Positions 11,009-21,850 of a DNA stretch of 64,000 nucleotides are shown here, in pieces. The DNA is from Anaspis maculata (lineage: Eukaryota; Arthropoda; Insecta; Coleoptera; Scraptiidae). Position 1 is the stretch's first letter. Each line of letters starts with the position of its first letter. A model generated the notes under the pieces. That model did no database searches and was not told where the DNA came from. It worked only from the letters and a program-made list of their open reading frames with translations. Both the position numbers and the translations under genes were made by a program. The DNA lies in assembly GCA_949128115.1 (NCBI GenBank), contig OX421963.1:86127602-86191601 (forward strand). Reading direction: 5' to 3'.

Positions 11009-11539
11009 CTAAGACGCCGTCTCGAAAAACGCCCGCCTCTCATCCAGCGGTATGTGCTTATACCTAAACAAGTAGTTCTCGTTTCCTTTCGCATTGTAAA
11101 TCTTCTCGCCGTCCTTGCCCAGGATCGTCCGCAGCGCCACGTTCTTCATCATCGTTTTGGCGTAAAACTCCTTGGCGCCTTCCCTCAGCACGGGATTCTG
11201 CTTCAGTTTTTCGTCGATCTTGTTCTCGAAATAGACCTGCGTAAAATCTTTCCAAAAGGCGTACGTTCCGAAGGTGAGGCCGGCCACCAAGGCGTACATC
11301 ACCACTCGCAGTATCATGGGACGCCCGTACAAGTTCAAACGGTTGTTCAGAGAGTTCGTCAGACCGTAATATCCTATGACGCCCATCGTCGCCAGTCCCG
11401 TGTCGATCAGGACTTTCGGCGTGTCCCTGAACTTGATTTCTCGAGCAATGGCGTAAAGCTGCGCGTTTTCGGACAGGATGAGGGACTTGAGCAAGAGGCG
11501 GCCTTCATCCGAGTCCCATGCTATCGACATGTCTCTGAG
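11009..11539 (-). CDS. TMEM177: TMEM177-like protein, exon 4 (C-terminal, with stop)
   Basis: Encodes residues 130-305 of a 305-residue model (human TMEM177 is about 311). The exon opens after a TTTGCAG acceptor with codons for LRDMSIAWDSDEGRLL. It contains two hydrophobic segments (around LIDTGLATMGVIGYYGL and MILRVVMYALVAGLTFG) and ends with the family signature LGKDGEKIY (residues 269-277) and YLFRYKHIPL. TMEM177 is an integral protein of the mitochondrial inner membrane that in human cells stabilises COX20 during cytochrome c oxidase subunit 2 assembly. The identification rests on motif similarity recalled from the family and on continuity with the three upstream exons. The frame is intact with no disabling change. 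The 5' Met of the longer open frame lies in the intron and is not the start. Confidence 0.9.
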   Translation of the reverse strand, partial: LRDMSIAWDSDEGRLLLKSLILSENAQLYAIAREIKFRDTPKVLIDTGLATMGVIGYYGLTNSLNNRLNLYGRPMILRVVMYALVAGLTFGTYAFWKDFTQVYFENKIDEKLKQNPVLREGAKEFYAKTMMKNVALRTILGKDGEKIYNAKGNENYLFRYKHIPLDERRAFFETAS

Positions 11540-11840
11540 CTGCAAATAGTCAACCGTTAGTTATTTGCTTGGACCATATTTGCTTCGAGCTGATGGCCAA
11601 GTACGGATAACGCACAAACATCTTACGTATTCATATGGAGATTGTGCATTATCCCAATATCTATCACCGTGGTCGCAGAACGCAAGCGCAAGATGCTGAC
11701 CAATAGGAAAGGTTCCTTATGCGTGGCATCGGTATCTGATGGATCAGCATCTTGAGTATAGCTTGCGTTTTGCGACCATTTCAGACGAATTCAAAATTAC
11801 GAGGCTCACTTTTTCATAAGCGTGAATAAAAGATACAAAC

Positions 11841-11999
11841 CCGCATGCCTTGTCGTTCAACATCATCTGTCGTTTCGTACGAGAAATTGGCTGGCAATCC
11901 GATTATGGCTCCCATTTTGAAATAAGATGATCCGGCGCTGAAGATGTCGAATCCAAAGACTGAAAACGGTTTGTATAGATGCTTGTCTACGTCGGGAAC
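11841..11999 (-). CDS. TMEM177: TMEM177-like protein, exon 3
   Basis: 159 bp, 53 codons, phase 0 at both ends. Acceptor TTTTCCAG precedes VPDVDKHLYKPFSVFGFD and donor GTTTGT follows GMR. The HLYKPF and GAIIGLPANF motifs correspond to CYKPF and GAVVGIPASF of vertebrate TMEM177. The intron to exon 4 is 301 bp. Confidence 0.85.
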
Positions 12000-13039
12000 C
12001 TGGAAAACTAGAGCTGTATCACAGGATATTTGTCAGTTCCGTTGTTGAGCACCGAAAAAAGCTTTAACTAAGCAGTAATATCAATGTAGGTGATACCAAA
12101 ATGATCATCTCTTGGAGGATCGTTTGAGGGAACCGTGGTCATTCCTATTCAGACCCGATGCAGGGGGTCTAAGAGGGTCCTCAAAGAGGGTCCATATTGA
12201 AGGTGAATGTGCAACACCTAAAAAACTACAGTTTGGGCACAGGATAACTAGGGTACTCACAGAAAAACCACTTCACTAGTGACCCTTTGTTGTTACCCAG
12301 CAACACTAGATTGTTACGCGCGACCTGCAGTGCAGGCGAGGTGGGTGCGGCCAGTTAACGTTTATTTTTTGTCAAGGCCAAAATATGCTCACGCAAAACA
12401 AAAGTAAACTCGGTGTGTAAAGTGCTGAAGTGAAAATGGGACACCGCTTGTTTTTATAAGAGTTGTGTAAGTACTAATTTTATTCGAAACGTGAGATCCC
12501 ACTTTTGATCTTACTACACACAACACACTCATCTCTATGGGACGTTAGTGGATGAACAGCGTAGAGTAATTCGATAATTGCAGTCAAAAAAACAATGGTT
12601 TTGAGTGAAAGAGGTTCCTCTGTATACAATAGCTATTCTGTGGTTTAGGGTTAATCATATCTTTCTACTGTTTATGACAACTATAACTGTTGTCTGTATG
12701 TTGTCTTCTGCTATTGTCTTTTCAACAGTAAATTTCTAGCTTTTTGAGAAAATATGCTCGTGTTTCCTGTAAATCAACATTTTTAAAACATAATTTTTGA
12801 TAGAATTCAGATAGAAAATCTGAATCAAGTCAAGCAGCAGGGTCTACGATAGAAATGTAAAAGTGAGAATAAGCTTTTCACCGTGATCTGTCCAACAGAA
12901 ATGTCACTGTCAAAAAGTACACAAAAAAAACAGGTAAAAATAGGCTTGTCTCCCGTTTTTTTCCGTATTTTTGGATCGATTGAAATACAACTTTGTGAAC
13001 ATGATCTAATGGTAGCCAGACGTGGAAAAAAGTTTTTGG

Positions 13040-13140
13040 TCCCGAAACGCCGGTCAGGTGTACCACAACATCATTAATATGTTATAAGAATGTATTTTCT
13101 TAAAGAACAATAAATTGAATTGAATTGAATTGAATAAATA
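13040..13140 (+). repeat. Possible LINE 3' tail with (TTGAA)n run
   Basis: AAGAACAATAAATTGAATTG followed by repeated TTGAA and AATAAATAAAA. Such simple tails mark 3' ends of insect LINEs. No RT coding sequence is attached. Confidence 0.35.
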
Positions 13141-13326
13141 AAAACCTTCGTTTTTTCGTCATCAACATCTGTAAAGCTTCCGAGTTTGCTGGTCGAGCAG
13201 CGTAGAGAAGTAGCTCAAGAAAAATATATCGAACTAGAAGTGGACCGAATCTCTGGTCCTCGCCCGACATGAAACTCTGGGTCTCAAAGGTGTGGTAAGA
13301 GACCCGAGAAGCAAAAACAGGAAAGG

Positions 13327-15870
13327 TTGCATGACAAAAAGGTGTATACGATAACAGAAAGACATGATAGTTCTTCAGAGAGCACAAATACATTTTTTAC
13401 TGCTAGCATCATTAACAATAAGAAAATCAAGTTAAATGTATTTTTTTTAGTGAATGACTTCTTGAAAGTTGAATTTAAAATTGAGTCTGGAGCTGACTGT
13501 AGTATTTTGCCGTTAAAAATTTCCAAGCGTTTCAATACATATAGCAAATGGCTTTATTGATTAAATGATAGAAGGTTAAAATCCTACTCTGGACAAAGCA
13601 TGAAGTCAGATGGAGATTTCATAAAAGTTTCAAGTAATATCAAAAACGCAATTGTGAAAGTTCACGTGGATACAGAAATGCCACCAATACTCGGTTTAGA
13701 AACTTCGTGTCATTTGGATCTCTTCAGAAAAACTAGAGACGTAGATTTTAAAAAAATCACTACAAAGTTTTCCGATGTTTTTCAAGATTGAAAAGCTAAA
13801 TTATTAAACATCATATTGAACTTGATCAAGCTGATGAAAAGCACCTTTTCCTTCCTTCCACCTAATTGAAAGACAATATTCTTTCCATTTGTTGGATGTC
13901 GATCAACTGTTTGTTATTTTAATACATGTGTTGTACTCTGACACAATATTTCCTGTATTAGTGTCTACCTGTTGGAAATAAATGCTATTTAGTTATTTAT
14001 TTATTTATTTATTTATTATTATTATTTTGCACTACATAAAGAGTTGAAAAAAAGTTGACAGAACTGGAAAACGAAGGGATCTTGAGAAGGAAAGTCGAAG
14101 AACCTACGGAGTGGGTGAATACGAGTAGTCTTGTAATTGTGAGAAAAGCAGATGGAGATTTAAGGTTATGCCTTGATCCTGAAGATTTGAATAAGTATAT
14201 AAAACGCGAACATTTGTATGTCGCATCAATGGATGAAATGATTGGGAAATTCTCGGGCGAGAAAATTTTAGTATTTCGGATTGTTGAAAATTTTGCGCTA
14301 TACCTATAGATGAAAACACTAGTAAACCTTGCACTTTCAACACTCTTTTTAGCCTTTGCAGGTTCCCTAGTCTTCCTTATGGTCTTCGTTCTCGAGTTCA
14401 AATATTGAAAGGAATGACAAACAAGTTTTTGAAGGTCAAGAAGGTATCCACACCTATTTTGATGATATTTTAGCACTGGGAAAACAGTAAAGAAACGCAT
14501 GATCAAAAATTAATTAAGGCTATGGGAATTGCAAGAAAAATAATTGAAATTCAACTTAAAAAAAGCCAAATTTAGATTGTAACGAATTAAATACTTGGAC
14601 ACATTATTTCAGCCCAATGATTTGGAGTGGATCCAGACAAGGTGAAAGAAATAACTGATTTTGCTCGTCCAATAAATAAAATGATGTGGAGAGATTTTTG
14701 GGTATGGTAACCTATTCAGGACGATTCATTGGAAATTTATCTGAATTAACACAACCAGTAAGAGCTCTACTCAAAAAAGAAATTGATTTTCAACGGAATG
14801 ATGAGCAAGAAAAATCTTTTCGGAAGTTGAAGTCATGTCTTGCAAGTACACTATCACTGAGGTTTTTTGATTTCAATATTCCGATAACGATCTCTTGTGA
14901 TGTATCCAAAGGTGGTTGTAGAGCGGTTCTTTTACAGGATGATAAACCAGTGGCAGTTCCACCAGTACATTCTGGGAAGAACTCACGTTGTCATTCAGAA
15001 TTGATCACACACCATTGATCTCTATTTCCAGAAAACCTTTAACTGGACTCCAGCAAGATTACAAAAAATGCTTATCCAGATTCAACCCTACACAATCACT
15101 AGAGACTAGAGAGTATAAAATAGGTGAAGATTTGATTGTTGCAGACGCCTTGTCAAGAGCATTAATCAAAAAATAATGTTAAGGAACCAAATTTTGATAA
15201 AGAAATAGAATCACACTTTGTCTGTTAATAGAAAATTTGCCAACGTCTGATGAAAAATTATCAACTTTTCAAAAAGAAATAATTGAAGACGCACATTTGT
15301 CAAAATTGAGCAAATTAATAAAAGACGGATTTCCAACAAGCAAAAATCAGCTAGATGATGAATTCAGAATTTACTGGGCCATGAATAATGGACTGAATTG
15401 TGTTGAAGGATTGATTTTTGAAAATAAAAAAGTTCTTGTGCTAAAAAAAGATCATAAAAAAAACGTTGAAATTAATTCATATCTGTCATTTAGACAAAGA
15501 AAAATGTAAACTGAAAGGTAAAGATGTGCTTTTTGACCTGGAATGGAAAATGACATCAATAACTTCATAGAAAATTATGACATCAATAACTTCATAGAAA
15601 ATTGTGACATTCGTAATACTTGCAAAAGAAGTAACAGTAAAAGAGGCTTCGATCAATTATGAAGTACCTGAAAGACCTCGGGAGAAAGTAGGTGTGGATT
15701 TGATCCAATTCAGAAATCGTGATTACGTAATTCTTGTTGGTTACTGTTCAAAATTTGTAGAGATGGCTAAATTTGATTCAAAAACTAGTAAGTCTGAAAT
15801 GTCAAAATTGAAAACCATTTTTCACGATAAGAGTTCAGATCCTTACTTATATAATTGTAGATAGTCAGAC
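13327..15870 (+). pseudogene. Ty3/gypsy pol relic (protease to integrase), antisense in intron
   Basis: Degenerate but collinear. Retropepsin FKIESGADCSILP at 13475-13515 (ESG in place of DTG), then PPILGLETSCHLDL at 13680-13720. RT start at 14055-14240 (EEPTEWVN..LVIVRKADGDLRLCLDPEDLN). RT tail FLGMVTYSGRFIGNLSELT at 14690-14750. RNase H-like TISCDVSKGGCRAVLLQDD at 14890-14945 and IVADALSRA at about 15150. Integrase region RPREKVGVDLIQF and VGYCSKFVEMA at 15677-15770. Wording is closest to the K02A2.6-like gypsy lineage. Multiple stops, deletions (RT palm largely missing) and a LINE-tail insertion make it dead. No LTRs are recognised. Confidence 0.75.
13862..14034 (+). mobile_element. LINE 3' fragment with TTTA/TTA tail inside gypsy relic
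   Basis: GGAAATAAATGCTATTTAG followed by (TTTA)n and (TTA)n interrupts the gypsy homology between the protease and RT segments. It looks like a short 5'-truncated non-LTR insertion. Confidence 0.5.
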
Positions 15871-15941
15871 ATATAATAGTCCAGGAATTACTTATAAGAA
15901 AAATAGCGAACAAAAATGAAACCCAGCCGGATTTTTGTATA

Positions 15942-16528
15942 CAGGGTCGTCCAGTTTTTGATACATTAATTTTGCGAGATGATAGAGAATCAAGAATGAA
16001 AGGGACTTCCCCGGATTTTTTTTTCAAAAGTGCATAATAACGGAGATATAGCCTTTCAAAGTTGGGAATAAAAATCGTTTTTTTTTCAGCATAACTTTTA
16101 AACCGTTCAACCGATTTTATTCAAATTTGAACCAAAGTTTACCTAAGCAAGTCTTTATCGAACGATAGTAACGCGTCTCATCAAAATTATCAAGGGGCGT
16201 AGATAATAGGAGGCACCTCTCTTTTTGTCCCCTAATTTTTTACCTATTTGAATTTTTCTAATTTGTTCATATTTTTGAGTTCTAAGTTCAATTTAGAAGA
16301 AAAAGTTACTCTTGCAAAATTTTGATTAGAAGCTTCGTTTTCGACATATTTGAGTTTGAAATTTTAAAGTTGAGGTTTGTGGGGGTGAGGGGGCTAAGGA
16401 TAGAAATTTGCCAATGTATGTTTCAGATATCCCCCTCGATATAAAAATCGACCTGTCTGAGCTTTTTTCAAAAAAATCAAGTGAAATGCCCAAAAACCCT
16501 TCTGTTGTGTTTTCGTTGGGTCACCCTG
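15942..16528. mobile_element. MITE with CAGGGT ends and TA target
   Basis: Opens TA-CAGGGTCGTCCAG and closes TGGGTCACCCTG-TA. The interior (AACTTTTAAACCGTTCAACC, ATCGAACGATAGTAACG, GGGGCGTAGATAAT) is clearly related to both arms of the 60.65-61.73 kb foldback element. No ORF. TA flanks and length suit a Tc1/mariner-type MITE. Confidence 0.6.
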
Positions 16529-17079
16529 TATGTAAATGTGGAGTTCCCTATTTAAATCATTTCATCAAATAAACATTTATGATCCTTTCTTTAAGAACTA
16601 ATGTTGCGATTCTCTAAAAAATTACATTCCATAAAGGCTTTGATACGCTGTTATTACCCTGGCAACAGCCAATGACCAACACGAATTTTTACATAACAGA
16701 GCGTTTATGTAATGTTATTTTTTACAGAATAGCACTATAAATTCGGTCAAGATTTTTACTACAGAACAGATCTGTAAAAAATGTTTGTTGTCATAGCAGT
16801 ACTATTCAATAATAATCAACAATGAAAGCAACAGAGAATCCTATGGGGTTCAATAAGCTTTCCATTGATTTTTTCTAACCACTGCCCTTATAACATGGAT
16901 TGTACCGTTAGGAGCACAAATTACATACATCAAAATTTTTGTCATTAGAAAAAAAAATTACAAGGTCTTCCTTTATTGAAATTGTGACTTTGGTTTCTGG
17001 CTTCATAGTGAATGTACTACGTAAGGGCTCCTTCATGCCTTTGTCACTTTTTTTGGGGCTACAAAAAGTTTGATGTACT

Positions 17080-17349
17080 ATTACGGACAAAAAAAAGTAG
17101 GACAGAGACTGACACGGAGCGTACTGATTTCTCCCAGGGGCCCCATTTTCGGGAGACGTGTGATCTGTTTGCATGCAAAGTTGCTAGGCAACTAGGAACT
17201 AGGGCTGTAATTGGCTGTCACCTAGGCAACATCACATGATGAGCTGTTCCCCAGTTCCGAAAATAGGGCCCCTGATGTCATTGTGAAACAAGGCTAAATT
17301 TGGTACACTCCGTGACAGGCTCTGTCCTACTTTTTTTTATGTCTGTAAT
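17080..17349. mobile_element. 270-bp MITE
   Basis: Terminal inverted repeats ATTACGGACA plus AGTAGGACAGAG and CACGGAG at the left are mirrored at 17300-17349. An inner pair (GGGGCCCATTTTCGG-like and its complement) extends the hairpin. No coding capacity. Confidence 0.75.
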
Positions 17350-17934
17350 GGTATGTAATACAGTGCTCCTTACAGTACAAGTAACTGTGGGATTATAGCA
17401 ATAATTTGCAAGTATTTTTGGTATAGTCATGTAAAGACTGAAGCTTCTCTGTATGCCTCTTGAAATTTAAAAGGCCCTGTTCTGTAGCTTTTTGACAGTC
17501 ATTTAAATTACAACATCCATTAAAAAGCAACTGTTGCTGTTGCTTAGAAACAACCTGTGGAAACAACCAAAAAGTGCTAGTCTCATTGGCTGCTTTTCTA
17601 ACAGCCTTTTGTTTTAACAATGTTTACAGGATGTAAGCTAAAGGGCGTTTGAGCTAATTATAAAGTTGACTTCTGAATGTTTCTAGGTGACCAAGGGCTC
17701 TTTGAAATTTCACAGGACTCTTTGAAATTTTAAAGGCTCATCAAGTTTTATAGAATGGCCACTATTATGATGCTGTGAATGCAGTTTGTGATGTTGAGTT
17801 TTTCAGCACGAAAGTGCATTGCATTCCACTTTTATTTAAGTCTGATTTTGTTAATCTTTACCTACAGTCCATTTTTTTTCAAGAGTCAAACTTGCTATAT
17901 CTTGAAAGAGGAAGTTTAAATGTGCGGAATGTAA

Positions 17935-18119
17935 GGTGCGGTGGTGGCCGAGTGGTACAGGTAATGGCAAGCCAAACCACTCGCGCTGCCCTGTGTGGGT
18001 TCGAATCCTACTTCATCCATGGATATTTTGTGCTGTCCCCGAGGTTGCATGGTAGAGCAGCTTATAGCTGAATGCCGCCTCGTAAAATAAGACAATTGAA
18101 AAAAAAAAAAAAAAAAAAA
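17935..18119 (+). mobile_element. tRNA-derived SINE
   Basis: A pol III A box (TGGCCGAGTGGT, 17945) and B box (GGTTCGAATCC, about 17999) are in tRNA spacing. A ~95-bp unrelated body follows, then a poly(A) tail of about 20 at 18099-18119. The head resembles a Ser/Leu-class tRNA, but the acceptor stem does not pair, so it is not a functional tRNA. It lies antisense in TMEM177 intron 2. A target duplication was not obvious. Confidence 0.75.
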
Positions 18120-18422
18120 TTGTGTTGAATTTAACTCAACATGAAAGTAGCGAAAAGGGTTGTCAGTTTATACAAATGCTGACCATATAATATACAAAGC
18201 TGTACCATTCACGATGGATATAATTATGATAATTAAACAAAGGTTTGGTACTCCTTGCACCTTCAATTCTTAAGGAATTTCCACACGTCTCCTACATCGA
18301 ATCTTGATTGAAACCAAGGTCCCTCGACCTATGCTGAAGGCCCCATCGCTCAAGCTCATACTAATTTCTTCAAGCATTTTTCATAGCTCAGCCAACGGAC
18401 TGATCCATCATGTTATGAGTAC

Positions 18423-18492
18423 CTCGAGAAGTTCCAAGGCCTTCTGGAAGCGTTCCTGGAGCTTTTTCGGCACAGGTACGGTAAAACCATTC
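18423..18492 (-). CDS. TMEM177: TMEM177-like protein, exon 2
   Basis: 70 bp. The acceptor CCTGTTGTTACAG-type tract ends at 18493; donor GTACTC follows GAG. It supplies one base to complete the Lys codon from exon 1 and then NGFTVPVPKKLQERFQKALE and LLE, matching the position of the PLPPQLQSLFQ helix in vertebrate TMEM177. Intron 1 is only 56 bp. Confidence 0.8.
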
Positions 18493-18548
18493 CTGTAACA
18501 ACAATGCATACTCAACTTTTCAACGGAATCAAGCGGATGATACTTTAC

Positions 18549-18706
18549 TTGTAGAGGTGCATGAAATCTTTGTACTGTTCGAGCATCAAAGTGTGCGGCA
18601 CGAAGGCCAGGAGCGTGGCCCCGCAGGCTGCGGTTCCGGTGGCCAAGTACGTGAATTTTTTGCCTTTATCCGTGAGAAACCACGCGGAAACTCGCTGGAA
18701 AGCCAT
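18549..18706 (-). CDS. TMEM177: TMEM177-like protein, exon 1 (start)
   Basis: Encodes MAFQRVSAWFLTDKGKKF, then one transmembrane segment (YLATGTAACGATLLAFV), then LEQYKDFMHLY. An in-frame ATG eight codons upstream exists; the start at 18706 is chosen because its N-terminus (MAFQRV..) fits the basic, amphipathic start of the family, which may act as a mitochondrial targeting region. The donor is GTAAAG after AA (phase 2), joining exon 2 without a frame change. The four exons total 915 coding bases plus stop. Confidence 0.85.
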
Positions 18707-19243
18707 TTTCCGGCCGTGTTCTAACCGCACTTTTCCACACTTCGGAGCTTACGCTGCTTACGTCACTTTTGACGTGAGCGTCACATGAATGTCACTTCTC
18801 TAGGGAGTTGGCGGCACTGTCGCCAACTCACTTTTTGATTCTCTGGCGGTATTTTGTTCAATCAAATTTAAATTACATAAAAAGCGTATGATGGAAAATG
18901 AAAATCTTTGTCTACAAAGAAGCACAAGTTTTCCATTTTCCCGTCCCAGGCTCACGCTTCTTTTATGAAGGCAAAATAATACAGCTAGAAAATCGAATGG
19001 GAGATGTACTTGATGTTGGCGGCAGTGCTTAGCGATAACAAACCAAACAAAAGACGGCGGTGACGTAACAAACGTCAGTTGCAATGCCAAGCAGTGGAAA
19101 CGTCAGTGTCAGTGCAGTTGTCAGTGAGGTATCATGAGGTGAACACCGCAAGCAAAATCCATAATAACTACTCCTAGAACAGTTCGCTTTGATAACATGT
19201 GATTGTGAATAACATTAAGAAATCTGCACCGTCGCCATCCAAG
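18707..19243. promoter_or_regulatory. Divergent promoter region, TMEM177 / SLC9A8
   Basis: 537 bp separate the two start codons, which point away from each other. The region contains several ACGTCA/TGACGT elements resembling CREB/ATF half sites (near 18760, 18771, 19061 and 19074) and no TATA box at a convincing position. This fits a short bidirectional promoter of two housekeeping genes. Transcription starts cannot be placed from sequence. Confidence 0.55.
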
Positions 19244-21094
19244 ATGAAATCCAAAGGTCTAGCCGCATGTCTAATTTTCTTCGCGTTGCTGTTCTGCAAC
19301 ATAGCTTCGTCTCAGAACGACGTCACCTCGCCGAAGACGCCGCCGCTGTCCACCGCCAAATCAGCCGCTTCGGTGAGCCCCGTCAGCCCCAGAGCCGAAG
19401 CCATCCCCAGCCCGGAGCCGCCGCTCCTTTCGAGCAGCACAACACTCAAACCGAACGCCACATCTTCAAACGCAACGACAGCTCAGAATGCCAGCAAAAT
19501 CGTCACTGTCAGCAGCACCACGCTGGCCCCCATGGTCGTGACGACTAACAAGACGAACATTACCTCGTCTACGGTATCCGCAGATCCTGTTTTGCCAGAT
19601 AAAGGCGCCGCCGAAGACGAACACAACTCATCGATGGCCATATTCTTTGTGCTCTGCGTACTGGCGCTTGGCATTCTGTTGATACACCTAATGCTGCAAA
19701 CCGGGTTCCAGTACGTGCCCGAAAGCGTAGTCATAGTCTTCCTGGGTGCTTTAATCGGGTTGACAATGAACGCGTTATCGAACCGAAACATAAGCAACTG
19801 GCGTAAAGAAGAAGCGTTTTCACCGACTGCTTTCTTCTTGATTCTACTCCCGCCGATTATTTTCGAATCTGGATACAACTTGCACAAAGGCAACTTTTTC
19901 CAAAACATCGGTTCGATTCTTGTATTTGCTATTCTTGGCACTACAATCTCAGCTTTTGTAATCGGTTTCGGCGTGTATTTCTTGGGCCTAGCAGATGTTG
20001 TATACAAACTAAGCTTTGTGGAGTCTTTTGCTTTCGGTTCGCTGATTTCAGCAGTCGATCCGGTGGCTACCGTAGCGATTTTCCATGCGCTTGACGTAGA
20101 CCCAGTTCTCAACATGTTGGTGTTTGGCGAGAGCATACTCAACGATGCCATTGCTATAGTTCTAACCACGGCGACGTTAGAATCGAATAATCCGTTGATG
20201 TCCACTGGGGAAGCGATTGTGATTGGAATCCAGAGGTTTTGCTTGATGTTCTTTGCTTCAGCTGGTATCGGAGTGGTTTTCGCTTTAGTGAGCGCGCTGC
20301 TACTCAAGCACGTCGATTTGCGCAAAAATCCGTCCTTGGAATTCGGCATGATGCTGGTCTTCACGTACGCTCCGTACGTTTTGGCCGAAGGCATCCACCT
20401 GTCCGGCATCATGGCCATACTGTTTTGCGGCATCGTCATGTCGCACTACACCCATTTTAACTTGTCGACTGTAACCCAAATCACCATGCAACAAACCTTA
20501 AGGACCCTAGCATTCATAGCAGAAACGTGCGTTTTCGCTTACCTCGGCCTGGCTCTGTTCTCTTTCAAGCACAGGGCCGAACCGGCGTTCATAGTGTGGA
20601 GCATAGTGCTGTGCCTCATCGGCCGGGCCTGCAACATCTTCCCGCTGGCCTTGCTGGTGAACAGGTTCCGCGAGCACCAGATAACGAAGAAGATGATGTT
20701 CATAATGTGGTTCAGCGGTCTTCGAGGGGCGATTTCGTACGCGCTCAGTCTCCATCTGAACTTCAGCGACGAAACGAGGCACGTCATCATCACCACGACG
20801 CTGATCATAGTGCTGGTGACGACGCTGTTTTTCGGCGGGTCCACCATGCCGCTGCTCAAGTTCATGCAGGCGGGCACCAAGAATCCGTCCAGGCGGCTGA
20901 AGAGGCGGAAGAAGGACCGCGAGGTGACGCTCAGCAAGACGCGGGAATGGGGTCAGGCTCTGGATTCGGAGCACTTGTCGGAGACGACGGAGGGAGAGAT
21001 GGAGGTGTCGTTCGTTTCTGACAGGATAAAGGGCTTCGCCAAGTGGGATCTGAAGTACTTCATACCGTTCTTCACCAGGCGCTTCACCCAACAG
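19244..21094 (+). CDS. SLC9A8: Sodium/hydrogen exchanger 8 (NHE8-like), exon 1
   Basis: Encodes residues 1-617 of a 662-residue model. The ATG at 19244 is chosen because the frame is closed by TAA at 19193 and no other ATG lies between. Order: hydrophobic signal-like N-terminus (KGLAACLIFFALLFCNIASS, residues 4-23); Ser/Thr/Pro-rich luminal stretch with several N-glycosylation sites (24-128); then the multi-span Na+/H+ exchanger domain. Key motifs are FFLILLPPIIFES (197-209), AVDPVAT (270-276), the acidic ion-site helix ESILNDAIAIV (296-306) and GLRGAISYALSL (492-503). Motif wording and C-terminal FFTRRFTQ match NHE8 rather than plasma-membrane NHE1-3. NHE8 exchanges luminal or cytosolic Na+ or K+ for H+ in Golgi, endosomes and apical membranes. 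The donor CAG|GTAAGC at 21094 leaves phase 0. The frame is intact and clearly functional-looking. Packing 93% of the protein in one exon is unusual for this family. Confidence 0.95.
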
Positions 21095-21508
21095 GTAAGC
21101 GCTCTAGCCAGTTGGAGAACAATACGTAAAAGCTGTCCTTGTGTTTTGTACCTGCGTTCTGATACAATTAGGCCCAGAATTTTCATCTCTGGTTAAGTTT
21201 AGCCAAAAGATAAATGGCATAGTAACGATTGTTGAAACAGTGGTACCAATGGTGGTACCTATGGATGGCATCGGCCCTCAAGTTAACTTCAGGGTAGAGT
21301 TAACCCGGGATGGAAACACTGAGTCTTGAAACTTTTTTCTCAAAATGTCCTTCGAATCTACTCCCCTAAACATTTCACAAGCATTCGACCAAGAAAACTT
21401 TAGGCTCTCAAATTCAATTTCATACGCTCATTGGACGATGTCATTGCTCATTGTCAAAACTCGATGACATTCACTAATCCCGAAAAACTGGTAACACGCT
21501 GGTAAGTA

Positions 21509-21850
21509 TATGGACCTCGTCAGGTTCCTAGTGGTTTCTTTTTATGGTCACAAAAAGCTGCAATCTACCTGAAAAGCTGTGTACGTGGACCTCGTCAGGT
21601 CACTATTTTTTGTATGAGCCTAGAAAGCTGCAATTGACCCGAGAAGCTGTGTACAACTGTACATGGACCTCGTCAGGTTCTTAGTTGTTTTCTTTTATGA
21701 GCCCGAAAAGCTGCAATTCGCCCGAAAAGCTGTTAACACGGACTTCGTCAGGTGCTTAGGTTTTCTTATGAGTCCAAAAAGCTGCTGCAATTCACCCAAA
21801 AAGCTGTGTACATGGACCTCGTCAGGTTCCCAGTTGTTTTTTTTTTATAG
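21509..21850 (+). repeat. ~75-bp degenerate tandem repeat
   Basis: TGGACCTCGTCAGGTTCC and AAAAGCTGCAATT recur every 70-80 bp from 21511. A second cluster occurs at 22490-22660. The repeat spans the left edge of the 4-kb duplication. Confidence 0.75.

Larger units (their letters stand above)
12000..18422 (-). other. TMEM177: Intron 2 of TMEM177-like gene (6.4 kb)
   Basis: Bounded by donor GTACTC (18422) and acceptor TTTTCCAG (12000). Positions 12000-13080 show no recognisable feature apart from AT-rich DNA. The rest holds a LINE-like tail, a plus-strand gypsy relic, two MITEs and a SINE listed separately. Intervals 16540-17079, 17350-17930 and 18120-18420 show nothing further. Confidence 0.7.

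Noticed and set aside
17935..18010. Functional tRNA-Ser/Leu gene
   Set aside because: Acceptor stem does not pair and a poly(A)-tailed body follows; it is a SINE.
19199..19243. Start of the exchanger at GTG 19199
   Set aside because: GTG is not a usual start in animals and TAA closes the frame at 19193; the ATG at 19244 gives a proper hydrophobic N-terminus.
19483..20439. 318-codon open frame antisense to the exchanger
   Set aside because: Lies entirely opposite a well-supported exchanger exon; no family resemblance.
20507..21091. 194-codon minus-strand open frame
   Set aside because: Charge-biased shadow of the GC-rich 3' part of the exchanger exon.
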